A stretch of 64,000 nt of DNA from Mesorhizobium sp. (GTDB taxonomy: Bacteria; Pseudomonadota; Alphaproteobacteria; Rhizobiales; Rhizobiaceae), in contig NZ_JAEULZ010000019.1 of NCBI RefSeq assembly GCF_016793485.1, positions 26,571-90,570 on the forward strand, in the 5' to 3' direction. Both the position numbers and the translations under genes were made by a program. This document shows positions 1 through 9,494 of the stretch, piece after piece; position 1 is the stretch's first letter; each line of letters starts with the position of its first letter. The notes under the pieces are model-generated. The model did not search any database, was not told where the DNA came from, and saw nothing but the letters and a program-made list of their open reading frames with translations.

Positions 1-894
1 GCGCGCGGAATCAAGTCCGTCGGTCTGTCGCATTTCCTCGACTATCTTGCCGCCCTCGAAGACGGCCGTATCAACGGCACGGCGCAGCCCGCGATTAGCC
101 GGCCAGCACTCGCCGTCTATGTCTCGGATGCCGGCGGCGGCATCGCCCACACCGGCTTCGACCGGGTTTTCGGTGACTTCGCAAAGGCCGCGCGCATCTT
201 CGGCGTCGCAATCTTCGCGCAGCGCAACGCGTTCACCTGCGGCGAACTCGGCCATTTCACCAGCCGGCTCGCCAATGAGGGTCTGGTCGCCTTCGCAGCC
301 ACCAACGGCCCGCCCGTGCTGGCCGGAGCGGGGTCTACCAAACCGGTCTATTGCACCAACCCTCTGTCGTTCGCCGCCCCCGTCGAAGGAAACGTACCGC
401 TCGTCATAGACCAGTCGTCCAGCGCCACCGCCTTCGTCTCGATCCGCGAGGCTGCCGAGCAGGGTCGCGAGATTCCGGTCGGGTGGGCGCTTGATTCCGC
501 AGGCAAGCCGACCACCGACCCGGCCGCCGCCATGAAGGGTGCGCTGCTCGCTTTCGGGGGACATCGCGGCGCCAACATCGCGCTCATGGTGGAGGTGCTG
601 GCGGCCGGTTTGAGCGGCGCCAACTGGTCGCTTGATGCGCCGTCCTTTACCGAGGGTGGCGAAAGCCCCGGCACCGGTCTCTTCGTGCTGGCGATCGAGC
701 CCAAGCTGATCGACCCGGATTTTGCGACAAGGCTCGCGGAACAGACCAATCGTCTCTCTGCAGATTACCGCGTCCACATACCGGGCGTCGCGCGCGGCCG
801 GGCCGGCATGCTGGCGAAGGCGCTCGGCCTCGATATCCAGGCTGACCTGGTCGGGCGCATCGCAGCCTATGCAGAGCGCGCGCAGCAGGCCTGA
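1..894 (+). CDS. Ldh-family (malate/L-lactate dehydrogenase-like) oxidoreductase, 5'-truncated by the window
   Basis: The reading frame is open from base 1, so the N-terminus lies outside the window; 297 codons are present against a usual family length of about 330-350. It belongs to the Ldh_2/MDH2 family of NAD(P)-dependent 2-oxoacid/2-hydroxyacid or cyclic imine reductases, soluble cytoplasmic enzymes with their own fold. Support comes from the early GLSHFLDYL segment, the TNPLSFAAP motif in the middle and the GHRGANIALMVEVLA segment near residue 190. The substrate cannot be fixed from sequence: family members act on malate, sulfolactate, ureidoglycolate or piperideine-carboxylate. The next gene starts 108 bp downstream and is unrelated in function. 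Family assignment is firm; substrate unknown. Confidence 0.85.
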   Translation, partial: ARGIKSVGLSHFLDYLAALEDGRINGTAQPAISRPALAVYVSDAGGGIAHTGFDRVFGDFAKAARIFGVAIFAQRNAFTCGELGHFTSRLANEGLVAFAATNGPPVLAGAGSTKPVYCTNPLSFAAPVEGNVPLVIDQSSSATAFVSIREAAEQGREIPVGWALDSAGKPTTDPAAAMKGALLAFGGHRGANIALMVEVLAAGLSGANWSLDAPSFTEGGESPGTGLFVLAIEPKLIDPDFATRLAEQTNRLSADYRVHIPGVARGRAGMLAKALGLDIQADLVGRIAAYAERAQQA

Positions 895-1002
895 CTTATC
901 CCTGCCACCTCTCGCTGCGATGCCTCAGGCAAGCTTTGCGTTTTTTGCAAAACGGACTAAGAGACTGGTTCGAAGCCAAGCAACGGTGCGCCGGAGCCAA
1001 TC

Positions 1003-1977
1003 ATGACGGAAATCCTCGAAACCCCGAAGCTCGTCACCGTTTTCGGCGGTTCCGGATTCATCGGCCGGCATGTGGTGCGCGCGCTGGCCAAGCGCGGTTA
1101 CCTTATCCGCGTCGCGACCCGCCGCCCCGAGCTTTCGGGCCATGTCCAGCCGCTTGGCAATGTGGGCCAGATCCAGCCGGTGCAGGCCAATATCCGTGTG
1201 CCATGGTCGATCGAGCGGGCCGTCGAGGGCGCGGCCCATGTCATCAACCTCGTCGGCATCCTGCACCAGTCCGGCGCACAGAAGTTCGGCGCGGTGCAGG
1301 CTGTTGGCGCCAGGAACATCGCGGTCGCCGCCAAGGCAGCAGGCGCGAAGCTGACGCACGGTTCGGCCATAGGGGCCGATCTCGAATCCGATTCCGCATA
1401 TGCGCGCACCAAGGCGGAAGGCGAAAAAGCCGTCCTCGAAACCGTTCCCGAAGCGGTGATCGTCCGTCCGTCCATCGTGTTCGGGCCGGAAGACCAGTTC
1501 TTCAACCGCTTCGCAGACATGGCGCGCTATTCGCCGGTCCTGCCCCTGATCGGCGGCGGGAAGACGAAATTCCAGCCGGTTTTCGTCGGCGACGTCGCCG
1601 AAGCGATCGCGCGCTCGGTCGACGGCACCGTCAAGGGCGGCCGCATCTATGAACTCGGCGGTCCGAATGTGCTGACGTTCCGCGAATGCATGGAACAGAT
1701 GCTGGAGATTATCGACCGCAAGCGCCTGCTGGTGCCGATGCCCTGGCTTGTTGCCGAGTTGCAGGCCGCGGTGCTCGAACTGCTTCCGAGGCCGCTTCTC
1801 ACGCGCGACCAGGTTACCCTTCTGAAAAGCGACAACGTCGTTTCCCGCGAGGCCGAGGAAGGCCATCGCACGCTTGTCGGGATCGGCATCCAGCCGAAGT
1901 CGACCGCCGCCGTGCTGCCGAGCTATCTCTGGCGCTACCGCGCCGCCGGCCAGTTCACGCACAAGAGCGAGGCGTAG
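1003..1977 (+). CDS. NDUFA9-like complex I-associated NAD(P)-binding protein (atypical SDR)
   Basis: This 324-residue protein is an atypical short-chain dehydrogenase of the NDUFA9 (39 kDa complex I accessory subunit) type common in alphaproteobacteria. The N-terminal Rossmann motif GGSGFIG lies at residues 15-21, and a YARTK segment sits near residue 127 where SDRs have their YxxxK pair. The C-terminal third resembles the NAD-epimerase substrate domain. In mitochondria this subunit stabilises complex I and binds NADPH; in bacteria the role is inferred and the protein may be a free-standing quinone- or nucleotide-binding protein. The ATG at 1003 fits the Rossmann start. It is followed 17 bp later by a TauE/SafE gene, perhaps co-transcribed. 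Confidence 0.85.
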   Translation: MTEILETPKLVTVFGGSGFIGRHVVRALAKRGYLIRVATRRPELSGHVQPLGNVGQIQPVQANIRVPWSIERAVEGAAHVINLVGILHQSGAQKFGAVQAVGARNIAVAAKAAGAKLTHGSAIGADLESDSAYARTKAEGEKAVLETVPEAVIVRPSIVFGPEDQFFNRFADMARYSPVLPLIGGGKTKFQPVFVGDVAEAIARSVDGTVKGGRIYELGGPNVLTFRECMEQMLEIIDRKRLLVPMPWLVAELQAAVLELLPRPLLTRDQVTLLKSDNVVSREAEEGHRTLVGIGIQPKSTAAVLPSYLWRYRAAGQFTHKSEA

Positions 1978-1994
1978 GGCCAGCGCCTGCCCCG

Positions 1995-2759
1995 ATGGAG
2001 ACGGTCGCAGCGCTCCTGCCGTCCGGCCTGGAGCCCTGGGTTGCAGCTCTTCTTATCGTCGCCAGCGCATTCACCTCGGCGCTGACCGCCGCCTTCGGTA
2101 TTGGCGGTGGCCTCGCCATGCTGGCGCTGATGGGCGTCTTCTTTCCGGTCTCCGCGGTCATCCCCGTGCACGGCGCGGTGCAACTCGGCTCAAATTCTGG
2201 GCGCGCCTGGCATCAGCGCGCCCATGTCCGCATGGACGTAGCGAAACCCTTCATCGCCGGCAGCATCGTCGGCGCGGTGCTCGGCGTCTTTCTCGTCGTG
2301 CAGCTTCCCGACGCCTTGCTGAAGCTCCTGCTCGGCGGCTTCATCATCTTCCTGACCTGGGCGAAAATTCCGGGCATCGACCGGCTGACCCGGACAGGCC
2401 TCGCCATAGCCAGCGTCGGTCTTGCCATCCTCTCGATGATGGTCGGCGCAACCGGACCGCTGGTGGCGACGCTTTTCGCGCGCTTCTTCGAGAACGACCG
2501 CAAGGCGCTGATCGCCACCAGCGCGGTCGCCATGACGACCCAGCACCTGCTCAAGATCGTCGTCTTCGGGATCGCCGGCTTCGCCTTCCGGGAATGGATT
2601 CCGCTGGTCTGCGCAATGATCGTTTCAGGCTTTCTCGGCACCGTCTACGGCACGGCGCTGCTCGAGCGCATGCCGGAGGAAACCTTCCGCAGATGGTTCC
2701 GCATCGGCATCACGCTCTTGGGGCTGGACCTGCTGCGGCGCGGGCTGATGGGTATCTGA
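1995..2759 (+). CDS. TauE/SafE family membrane transporter
   Basis: This 254-residue, very hydrophobic protein has about seven to eight predicted membrane segments in two homologous halves (DUF81). The first half has the glycine-rich FGIGGGLAML segment at about residues 35-44 and the second half a comparable MVGATGPLVATL segment. TauE/SafE proteins export sulfite, sulfoacetate or other organic anions, but many have unknown substrates. The frame is open upstream of 1995, but the ATG at 1995 puts the first membrane segment in the expected place, while the longer version would overlap the NDUFA9-like gene in another frame. The stop lies nine bases from the convergent uppP stop. Confidence 0.85.
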   Translation: METVAALLPSGLEPWVAALLIVASAFTSALTAAFGIGGGLAMLALMGVFFPVSAVIPVHGAVQLGSNSGRAWHQRAHVRMDVAKPFIAGSIVGAVLGVFLVVQLPDALLKLLLGGFIIFLTWAKIPGIDRLTRTGLAIASVGLAILSMMVGATGPLVATLFARFFENDRKALIATSAVAMTTQHLLKIVVFGIAGFAFREWIPLVCAMIVSGFLGTVYGTALLERMPEETFRRWFRIGITLLGLDLLRRGLMGI

Positions 2760-2767
2760 CGGGACCC

Positions 2768-3574
2768 TCAGCCCCAGATCAAGAGCGCGATCAGCCCCAG
2801 CGACCCGACGATCAGCCGCCACCAGGCGAAAAGCGCGAAGCCATGGCGCGACACGTAGTCCAGCAAGTGCTTGACCACCAGAACCGCCGACACGAAGGCC
2901 GCGACAAAGCCGACGGCTATGACTGGAATGTCCGCGGCCGAGAGCACGTCGTAGTTCTTGTAGAGGTCGTAGGCGAAGGCGCCGGCCATGGTCGGCATGG
3001 CGAGGAAAAAGGAAAACTCCGCAGCCGAGCGTTTGTCGGTCCCCAGCAAGAGCGCACCGACGATGGTCGAGCCTGAGCGCGACGTGCCGGGAACGAGCGC
3101 CAGGCACTGGAAAAGGCCGATCTTCAGGCAGAGCGACAGCGGATAGTCCATGACATCATGGAATTTCGGCTTCAGCTCCAGCTTGTCGATCCAGAGCAGC
3201 ACGAGCCCGCCGAGGATCAGCATGATGCAGATCAACATGGGCGTCTCGAAGAGTATGGTCTTGATGAACCCATACGCCAGCACGCCGAGCAAGGCCGCCG
3301 GCAGGAAGGCAATCAGCACGCCGAGAACGAAGCGCCGCGTGCGGCCGTCGCTCGGAAAATCGACCAGGAGCTTGACGAGGCGATGGAAATAAACGGTCAG
3401 GATCGCCAGGATCGCGCCGAACTGGATCAGAATCTCGAAAGCCTTGCCGGTCGACTCAAATCCCAGGAAATGTCCGGCCAGCAATATGTGTCCGGTCGAA
3501 GACACCGGGATGAATTCGGTCAGCCCTTCGAGCAGGCCGAGCACGAGAGCGTCGAAAAGTGTCTGGTTTTCCAT
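2768..3574 (-). CDS. uppP: Undecaprenyl-diphosphatase UppP (BacA)
   Basis: Integral membrane phosphatase that dephosphorylates undecaprenyl diphosphate, recycling the lipid carrier for peptidoglycan and other surface polymers; over-expression in other bacteria gives bacitracin resistance. The 268-residue protein has the family signatures: [14 protein letters not shown] at residues 16-29 (with the catalytic ExxxE glutamates) and PGTSRSGST near residue 170, among about eight membrane segments. I chose the ATG at 3574. A TTG at 3586 is in frame, but a GGAG-like ribosome site would then touch the start codon, while it sits upstream of the ATG. Convergent with the TauE/SafE gene. Confidence 0.95.
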   Translation of the reverse strand: MENQTLFDALVLGLLEGLTEFIPVSSTGHILLAGHFLGFESTGKAFEILIQFGAILAILTVYFHRLVKLLVDFPSDGRTRRFVLGVLIAFLPAALLGVLAYGFIKTILFETPMLICIMLILGGLVLLWIDKLELKPKFHDVMDYPLSLCLKIGLFQCLALVPGTSRSGSTIVGALLLGTDKRSAAEFSFFLAMPTMAGAFAYDLYKNYDVLSAADIPVIAVGFVAAFVSAVLVVKHLLDYVSRHGFALFAWWRLIVGSLGLIALLIWG

Positions 3575-3609
3575 ATATTGCCGCAATCTCCGGGAAGCGG
3601 TCGCTCTTG

Positions 3610-3638
3610 CTTGTCACGGCGCGGAACCCGCCCTATAG
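3610..3638 (+). promoter_or_regulatory. Candidate housekeeping sigma promoter for the GST gene
   Basis: CTTGTC at 3610-3615 and CTATAG at 3633-3638 are separated by exactly 17 bp. This matches the rhizobial housekeeping consensus (CTTGAC-N17-CTATAT) closely, in a gap between divergent genes. It would give the GST gene at 3736 a leader of roughly 90 nt. Inferred from the motif only. Confidence 0.5.
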
Positions 3639-3735
3639 GTCGGGCGGGCCGTGGCGACCCTGAATCGGGGGTACTCAACTTTTAGCGTTCGAGCCTCCGC
3701 GAGGCCAGACGCATTTTCAGTTCATACGCGGGATC

Positions 3736-4428
3736 ATGCTTACGCTCTTCCACCATCCGATGTTTGCCACCTGCCGCTTCGTCCGCCTTGCCTTCGGCGA
3801 GTTCAACGAGGAATTGGCCCTGATCGAGGAAAAGCCTTGGACGCGGCGCAAGGAATTCCTCGCGCTCAACGCCGCCGGCACGCTGCCGGTGCTGCTGGCC
3901 GAGGGCGACGTGCCGATCATCGGGGCCAATGTCATCGCCGAGTATCTCGACGAGACGCGCGGCGCCCTGAAGCGCGACCGCCGGCTGCTTGCCGAAGACC
4001 CGATGGATCGCGCCGAGATTCGCCGGCTGGCGGACTGGTATCTGGTCAAGACCGAGGGCGAGGTCACCCGCCATCTGGTGCGCGAGCGCGTGCTGAAGCC
4101 ATTGATGCCCGAGGCGCTCGGCGGCGGTTCGCCCGATTCGGCAGCCATCCGCGCCGCCCGCGCCAATGTGCGCCAACACATGAAATACACCAACTGGCTG
4201 GCCGGCACGCGCCACTGGCTTGCAGGGCCGCGCATCACCTATGCCGACCTCGCGGCAGCAGCCTCGCTCTCGATCCTCGACTATCTCGGCGAGATCGACT
4301 GGAGCGGCCACAACGCTGCGCGCGAGTGGTACACGCGCATGAAGTCGCGTCCCTCCTTCCGGCCGCTCCTCGCCGACCGAGTCCGGGGCCTATCCCCCGT
4401 TGCCCACTATGCGGACCTCGATTTCTAG
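3736..4428 (+). CDS. Glutathione S-transferase family protein
   Basis: A 230-residue soluble protein with the two-domain GST layout. An N-terminal thioredoxin-like domain (residues 1-80) has the cis-proline segment GTLPVLL and the E-Y pair of VIAEYLDE that binds the glutathione gamma-glutamyl group. A helical C-terminal domain has an [10 protein letters not shown] segment, the conserved N-capping box region. No catalytic Ser/Cys/Tyr can be assigned with certainty ([11 protein letters not shown] at residues 5-15 is the expected site). Likely role: conjugation or reduction with glutathione; substrate unknown. Its 3' end overlaps queG by 20 bp, so the two are probably co-transcribed. Confidence 0.88.
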   Translation: MLTLFHHPMFATCRFVRLAFGEFNEELALIEEKPWTRRKEFLALNAAGTLPVLLAEGDVPIIGANVIAEYLDETRGALKRDRRLLAEDPMDRAEIRRLADWYLVKTEGEVTRHLVRERVLKPLMPEALGGGSPDSAAIRAARANVRQHMKYTNWLAGTRHWLAGPRITYADLAAAASLSILDYLGEIDWSGHNAAREWYTRMKSRPSFRPLLADRVRGLSPVAHYADLDF

Positions 4429-5587
4429 CGCGGCAAAGCCCGAAAGGCCCGCGCGCCGCGAAACGCTGCGCCAGATGATCGACCGCGAGGCAGCACGTGC
4501 CGGCTTCGAGGCCGTTGCCGTCACCCGGCCTGATTCGATTCCGCTGGCGCCGGAAAGGCTCAGGCAGTTCGTCGCCGAGCGCTTTCACGGCTCCATGGAG
4601 TGGATGGAAGAGACACTGGAGCGGCGTGCAGACCCGCGCGTGCTGTGGCCGGAGGTCCGCTCGGTCATCGTGCTCGCGATGAACTACGGCCCCGACCACG
4701 ACCCGCGCGACCTGCTCGCCAAACGGGAGCGCGGGGCGATCTCCGTCTATGCACGCAACCGGGACTATCACGACATCGTCAAAGGCAGGCTGAAGGAGAT
4801 GGCCGGCCGCATCGCCTCCCGCACCGGCGAGGACGTGAAGGTGTTCGTGGATACCGCGCCTGTCATGGAAAAGCCGCTGGCCGAAGCCGCCGGCATCGGC
4901 TGGCAGGGAAAGCACACCAATCTCGTCAGCCGCGAATTCGGTTCATGGCTCTTCCTCGGCTCGATCTTCACCACCGCCGAGATCGAACCTGACGAGGCCG
5001 AGATCGACCATTGCGGCTCCTGCCGGGCTTGCCTCGACGCCTGCCCGACGGCAGCCTTTCCTGCACCCTATCGGCTCGATGCGCGCCGCTGCATCTCCTA
5101 CCTGACTATCGAGAACAAAGGCCCTATCCCGCTCGAATTCCGCGAAGCCGTCGGCAACCGCGTCTACGGCTGCGACGACTGCCTCGCCGCATGCCCGTGG
5201 AACAAATTCGCGAGAGTGGCGTCCGAGGCGAAGCTCATTGCCCGCAACGACCTGCGCGAGCCCCGCCTCGCCGACCTGCTCGACCTCGACGATGCGGCGT
5301 TCCGGGCGCTGTTCTCAGGCTCGCCAGTCAAGCGCATCGGCCGCGACCGTTTTCTACGCAATGTGCTGGTCGCGGCAGGCAATTCCGGCGATGCGGCGCT
5401 CGTCCCCCGGTGCCAAGCGTTGCTCGACGATGCATCGCCACTGGTGCGCGGCGCGGCGGTCTGGGCCCTGTCCCGACTGCTGCCGGGGCCTGAACTGGGC
5501 GAACTCGCCTCCAATTTCCACGAAACCGATGCGTCGGTGCTTGCCGAATGGCGGGCCGCGATGCCGGAAAAAGCAGCCATCGCATGA
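4409..5587 (+). CDS. queG: Epoxyqueuosine reductase QueG
   Basis: Cobalamin- and iron-sulfur-dependent enzyme that reduces epoxyqueuosine to queuosine in the wobble position of GUN-decoding tRNAs, the last step of the pathway. The 392-residue protein has the expected parts: an N-terminal cobalamin-binding region with the catalytic aspartate in VFVDTAPV (about residue 148), two 4Fe-4S motifs (Cys 202, 205, 208, 212 and Cys 255, 258, 262 with a further Cys at about 228), and a C-terminal HEAT-like helical repeat for tRNA binding. The ATG at 4409 lies inside the end of the GST gene; a later ATG (about 4474) is also possible. It overlaps the next gene by ATGA. Confidence 0.95.
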   Translation: MRTSISSAAKPERPARRETLRQMIDREAARAGFEAVAVTRPDSIPLAPERLRQFVAERFHGSMEWMEETLERRADPRVLWPEVRSVIVLAMNYGPDHDPRDLLAKRERGAISVYARNRDYHDIVKGRLKEMAGRIASRTGEDVKVFVDTAPVMEKPLAEAAGIGWQGKHTNLVSREFGSWLFLGSIFTTAEIEPDEAEIDHCGSCRACLDACPTAAFPAPYRLDARRCISYLTIENKGPIPLEFREAVGNRVYGCDDCLAACPWNKFARVASEAKLIARNDLREPRLADLLDLDDAAFRALFSGSPVKRIGRDRFLRNVLVAAGNSGDAALVPRCQALLDDASPLVRGAAVWALSRLLPGPELGELASNFHETDASVLAEWRAAMPEKAAIA

Positions 5588-6501
5588 GCCAGAGCTTTCT
5601 CGTCTTCGGCGCCGGTTATTCCGGCAAAGCCTTTGCAGCAGCCCGCATCGACCCGGCGATCCGCATCTTCGGCACCACGCGATCGCCGGACAAATTCAAT
5701 GCCCTGCGCGCCGTCGGCATCGAGCCGCTCCAGTTCGACGGTCTTGCCTTTTCCCCTGACCTGCTCGCCGAACTGCAACGCGCGACCCACATCATAATCT
5801 CCACCGCGCCGGACGATGGCGGCGACCCGGTGCTGGAAATCGCGAGCGATCGCATCCGCGACCTCGCGCCTCGCCTGCGCTGGATCGGATATCTCTCGAC
5901 CGTCGGCGTTTATGGAAACTACGACGGCAACTGGGTCGATGAGACTGCCGAATGCCGGCCCGTGTCGCGTCGATCCGTGCTGCGTGTCGAAGCCGAGCAG
6001 CAGTGGCTGGCCGTCGGCGAAGCAGCCGGCATCCCGGTCGCAGTGCTTCGTCTCTCCGGCATCTACGGCCCGGGTCGCAACGCCTTCGTCAACCTGACCA
6101 ACGGCACCGCCAAGCGCCTCATCAAGCCCGGACAGGTGTTCAACCGCATCCATGCGGCCGACATCGCCGGCGCGCTCTGGCTCCTGTCCGCCAGCGATCT
6201 CGGCGGGATTTTCAACGTCACCGACGACCTGCCGGCGCCGCCGCAGGACGTGGTCGCCTACGCCGCCGCGCTGATGGGTGTCGAGCCGCCGTCCGAAGTT
6301 CCCTTCGACGCCGCCCAACTTTCGCCCATGGCGCGGTCTTTCTATGGCGAGAACAAGCGCGTCTCCAACGCGGCGATCAAGGCAGTGGGATACCGCTTCC
6401 GCTACCCGGATTACCGCTCCGCCTTCGACGCGATGTGGAAGGAAGGAAACTGGGCGGGCGAAGGTACGGGGGACGCCAGGAGCCCGATGAAACGGTCGTG
6501 A
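5584..6501 (+). CDS. NAD(P)-dependent epimerase/dehydratase-like protein (YeeZ type SDR)
   Basis: A 305-residue extended or atypical SDR. The Rossmann motif GAGYSGKAF near residue 8 is followed by a dinucleotide-binding fold, a [10 protein letters not shown] segment around residue 100 and a [12 protein letters not shown] segment around residue 155, as in the E. coli YeeZ group. The reaction is unknown; the family covers sugar-nucleotide epimerases and uncharacterised oxidoreductases. The ATG at 5584 overlaps the queG stop in an ATGA, which both fixes the start and implies translational coupling. GST, queG and this gene therefore form a probable three-gene operon. Confidence 0.8.
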   Translation: MSQSFLVFGAGYSGKAFAAARIDPAIRIFGTTRSPDKFNALRAVGIEPLQFDGLAFSPDLLAELQRATHIIISTAPDDGGDPVLEIASDRIRDLAPRLRWIGYLSTVGVYGNYDGNWVDETAECRPVSRRSVLRVEAEQQWLAVGEAAGIPVAVLRLSGIYGPGRNAFVNLTNGTAKRLIKPGQVFNRIHAADIAGALWLLSASDLGGIFNVTDDLPAPPQDVVAYAAALMGVEPPSEVPFDAAQLSPMARSFYGENKRVSNAAIKAVGYRFRYPDYRSAFDAMWKEGNWAGEGTGDARSPMKRS

Positions 6502-6603
6502 TCGAAGCGCGGCGGGGAAAATGCTATGATTCGGCGGTGCGGGAAATTTACTGTCAGGTAACTATCAAAGCCCAGGGTCGGGTCTAGAAGCTGGGGACAG
6601 CCC

Positions 6604-7680
6604 ATGATGACCATGCTCAAATCAGCGCTGAAGCTCGCCGCGATGGCTGTAGTCGCCTTTGCCCTGTCGGGTATCGAGGCGCCGCGGGCGGGTGCGGAAG
6701 AACTCGCCAAGAACCTGTTCGGCAACGAGAAGCTGCCGGCCGCTCTCCCTGCGAAATCCTACGGCTTCTACTCCAAGGGCTGTTTCTCCGGCGGCGTCGC
6801 CATCCCGACGGACGGGCCGACATGGCAGGCGATGCGCCTGTCCAGAAACCGCCGCTGGGGGCACCCGGCCCTTGTCTCCGTGATCGAGAGGCTTTCGCGT
6901 GACGCCGCGGAGAAAGACGGTTGGCCGGGCCTTCTCATCGGCGATCTGTCGCAGCCGCGCGGCGGACCGATGCTGACGGGCCACGCCTCGCACCAGATCG
7001 GTCTCGACGCCGACATCTGGCTGACCCCGATGCCTCGCCGGACGCTGACGGCGCAGGAGCGCGAGGACATCAGCGCCGTCTCCGTCATCAAGAAGAAGGG
7101 ACTGACGGTCGACGAGAAGATATGGACGCCGGAGCACCTGCGGCTTCTGCGCCGTGCTGCGAGCTACCCCGAGGTCGAGCGCATCCTCGTCCATCCCGGG
7201 ATCAAGAAGAAGCTTTGCGACACCGTGAAGGGTGACCGCTTCTGGCTGCGCAAGATCCGTCCCTTCTGGGGTCACGACTATCATTTCCATCTTCGCATCG
7301 GTTGCCAGCCCGGCTCGACGGGATGCAAGGAGCAGGCCGCGACCGCGCCGGGTGACGGTTGCGATGAGTCGCTCGCCTGGTGGTTCACCGATGAGCCGTG
7401 GCGCCCCAACCAGAACCCCGACGCGCCCAAGGCGCGCGATGTGATGAAGATGTCCGCCCTGCCGAAGGAATGCCGCATGGTGCTCGACGCACCGTCGCCT
7501 GAATCGGAAATGGCGGCGACGTTCAAGGGTGGTGGCGGGTCCAATACGTCAATCACCGCGGTCATTGACCAGGCGGACACCATCGTTCCGAAAACGCCCG
7601 CGGAAGCAATCGGCGCAAACGCCTATCTTCCCGCAGACGGCGTCGCCGTGCCGCTGCCGGAGCAGCGTCCCCAGGAGTAG
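6604..7680 (+). CDS. mepA: Penicillin-insensitive murein endopeptidase MepA
   Basis: Periplasmic zinc endopeptidase that cuts D-Ala-meso-DAP crosslinks in peptidoglycan. The 358-residue precursor starts with a signal peptide (hydrophobic residues 5-22, likely cut after an Ala-Gly-Ala near residue 31). The LAS-family metal site is complete: GHASHQIGLDADIW at residues 126-139 gives His127, His130 and Asp135, and GHDYHFHLRIGC at about 223-234 gives the later histidines. The protein is longer than E. coli MepA (274) because of a proline- and threonine-rich C-terminal extension after about residue 290, of unknown role. Monocistronic by spacing; the preceding 100 bp hold no strong promoter match. 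Confidence 0.94.
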   Translation: MMTMLKSALKLAAMAVVAFALSGIEAPRAGAEELAKNLFGNEKLPAALPAKSYGFYSKGCFSGGVAIPTDGPTWQAMRLSRNRRWGHPALVSVIERLSRDAAEKDGWPGLLIGDLSQPRGGPMLTGHASHQIGLDADIWLTPMPRRTLTAQEREDISAVSVIKKKGLTVDEKIWTPEHLRLLRRAASYPEVERILVHPGIKKKLCDTVKGDRFWLRKIRPFWGHDYHFHLRIGCQPGSTGCKEQAATAPGDGCDESLAWWFTDEPWRPNQNPDAPKARDVMKMSALPKECRMVLDAPSPESEMAATFKGGGGSNTSITAVIDQADTIVPKTPAEAIGANAYLPADGVAVPLPEQRPQE

Positions 7681-7849
7681 CAGCCTGCTACACACCACGG
7701 GCTGACGATTTTGCAGCTCATCGTCGCCTGCAGGCTTGTCAAACTTCGCCGATTGTCATTCTTATCTCGCGATTGAGGAAAGATGCGCGGAGCCAGGCAG
7801 GCCGCCATCGCGAATGCGGCCCGTCGGGTCGGGAGAATGGGAGGACTTC

Positions 7850-8767
7850 ATGCCGGCACACGACTACGAGATTCTGGACCCTCGCTTCAAGAAACTGATC
7901 AATGGCAACGCGGGAGTCCGCCGGCTCTACACGGGCTGCCAGTGGGCCGAAGGCCCGGCATGGTTCGCCGCCGGACGTTATCTCGTCTGGTCGGATATCC
8001 CGAACAATCGCATCCTGCGCTATGACGAGACGGACGGCGGGGTCAGCGTGTTCAGGCAGCCCTCCGGCAACACCAACGGCCACACCGTCGACCGGCAGGG
8101 GCGGCTCATCTCCTGCGAGCACGGCGGACGGCGCGTCAGCCGCACGGAGTTTGACGGCTCGATCACGACGATCGCCGACAACTGGCAGGGCAAGCGGCTG
8201 AATTCGCCGAACGACGTGGTGGTGAAGTCCGACGGCTCTATCTGGTTTACCGACCCGGCCTACGGCATAGACTCCGATTACGAGGGAAACCAATCCGAGA
8301 GCGAGATCGGTCGCTGTAACGTCTACCGCGTCGATCCCGGCACCGGAAAGGTCGATGCCGTCATCACCGACATGGAGAGGCCAAACGGCATTGCCTTCTC
8401 GCTCGACGAATCGACGCTCTACGTCGCGGACACCGGCGCCACGCACGTCGAAGGCCATCCGGCGCATATCGTCGCCTACAAGGTGGCGGCGAACGGCAAG
8501 AAGGTGAGCGGTGGCAAGCCATTCGCCACGTGCACGGCAGGACTTTTCGATGGCTTCCGCCTCGACGAGCAGGGTCACATCTGGGCCAGCGCGGCGGACG
8601 GCGTCCACTGCTACGCGCCCGACGGGACGCTGATCGGCAAGGTCAACGTGCCGGAAGTGGTGGCCAACCTCTGCTTCGGCGGGTCGAAGCGCAACGACCT
8701 CTACATCACCGGCACGACGTCGCTCTATATGGTGCGCTTGATGGTGAACGGCGCCAAGACGTACTGA
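7850..8767 (+). CDS. SMP-30/gluconolactonase/LRE family protein
   Basis: A 305-residue six-bladed beta-propeller of the SMP-30/gluconolactonase type, a group of metal-dependent sugar lactone hydrolases. Visible markers are the early WAEGPAWF segment (metal-ligand glutamate), NSPNDVVV near residue 119 (ligand asparagine), PNGIAFS near residue 180 and DGFRLDEQGHIW near residue 235 (ligand aspartate). The ATG at 7850 has a good GGGAGG ribosome site just upstream; the open frame reaches further back to 7736 but without a comparable start. Substrate not determinable: L-arabino-, glucono- or other aldonolactones. A hairpin terminator follows the gene. Confidence 0.88.
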   Translation: MPAHDYEILDPRFKKLINGNAGVRRLYTGCQWAEGPAWFAAGRYLVWSDIPNNRILRYDETDGGVSVFRQPSGNTNGHTVDRQGRLISCEHGGRRVSRTEFDGSITTIADNWQGKRLNSPNDVVVKSDGSIWFTDPAYGIDSDYEGNQSESEIGRCNVYRVDPGTGKVDAVITDMERPNGIAFSLDESTLYVADTGATHVEGHPAHIVAYKVAANGKKVSGGKPFATCTAGLFDGFRLDEQGHIWASAADGVHCYAPDGTLIGKVNVPEVVANLCFGGSKRNDLYITGTTSLYMVRLMVNGAKTY

Positions 8768-8787
8768 CGGGCGACATCTTTTCCAGG

Positions 8788-8812
8788 AGGGCGGGTTTGG
8801 AACCCGCCCTTT
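8788..8812 (+). terminator. Rho-independent terminator after the SMP-30 gene
   Basis: A perfect 10-bp stem (AGGGCGGGTT at 8788-8797 paired with 8801-8810) closes a TGG loop and is followed by TTTC. It lies 20 bp after the SMP-30 stop and just before the DedA start, so it probably separates the two transcripts; the T-run is short, so termination may be partial. Confidence 0.6.
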
Positions 8813-8825
8813 CGACAAGGCAGGA

Positions 8826-9416
8826 ATGTCCGAAACAATCCACTCCCTGATCGAGCAGTACGGGCTGATCGCTGTCTTTGTCGGCTGCGTCGCCGAAGGC
8901 GAAACCGCTGCCATTCTCGCCGGCTTCTTTTCGCACCAGGGCGTGTTTGTGCCCTGGCAGGCCTTTCTCGCCGTGTTCCTTGGCGCCTTTGGTGGCGACG
9001 CGGCATTTTTCCTGGCCGGTCGCCGCTTTGCCGACAGGCCCTTCGTGACCAGGCTGCGGCAGCGGCCGGGTTTCGACCGCGCCTTCGACATGCTGCATCG
9101 CCACCCCGCGCTCTATGTCATCGGCAACCGCTATGCCTATGGCTTTCGTCTCGTGGGCGGCGTCGCCGCAGGCCTCTCCACCATTCCGGTCATGACCTTC
9201 ATCGTGCTCAATGCCATCTCGGCCGTCATCTGGACGTTCCTGTTCGGCGGCATCGGCTATGTCTTCGGCCTCGGAGCCGAACAACTGCTCGGCGATGAGC
9301 TCTACAAGCATGAGCGCCTGCTCGTCGCGCTCGGGATCGGCCTCTTGATGGGTCTCGCCGGTTGGTTCGCCGCGCATCATCTCAGCCGGCGCATGGCCAA
9401 CAAGAACAAGACCTGA
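8826..9416 (+). CDS. DedA family membrane protein
   Basis: A 196-residue protein with about five hydrophobic segments and the DedA/VTT layout: a re-entrant region EGETAAILAGFF near residue 28, GGDAAFFLAGRRF near residue 58, and the conserved RYAYGFRLVGGVAAG segment (about residues 102-116), whose basic residues are characteristic of the family. DedA proteins are inner-membrane proteins, several of which flip polyprenyl phosphates or phospholipids; this one's substrate is unknown. The start at 8826 is 14 bp after the hairpin at 8788-8812. No operon partner is obvious. Confidence 0.9.
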   Translation: MSETIHSLIEQYGLIAVFVGCVAEGETAAILAGFFSHQGVFVPWQAFLAVFLGAFGGDAAFFLAGRRFADRPFVTRLRQRPGFDRAFDMLHRHPALYVIGNRYAYGFRLVGGVAAGLSTIPVMTFIVLNAISAVIWTFLFGGIGYVFGLGAEQLLGDELYKHERLLVALGIGLLMGLAGWFAAHHLSRRMANKNKT

Positions 9417-9494
9417 TGAACGCAAAAACACCCGTCGCGGCGGGAAAGCCTTTGGTGTAAGTCTGCCGCGTTCAGGCATCATCCAGAGCAATTC

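Noticed and set aside
925-1962. Minus-strand open frame of 345 codons opposite the NDUFA9-like gene
   Set aside because: No family features and an exact overlap with a well-supported gene on the other strand.
7783-8025. Overlapping 80-codon frame with a GAGGAAAG ribosome-like site
   Set aside because: It runs out of frame through the SMP-30 gene and has Arg/Pro-rich shadow composition; the SMP-30 gene has its own better ribosome site.
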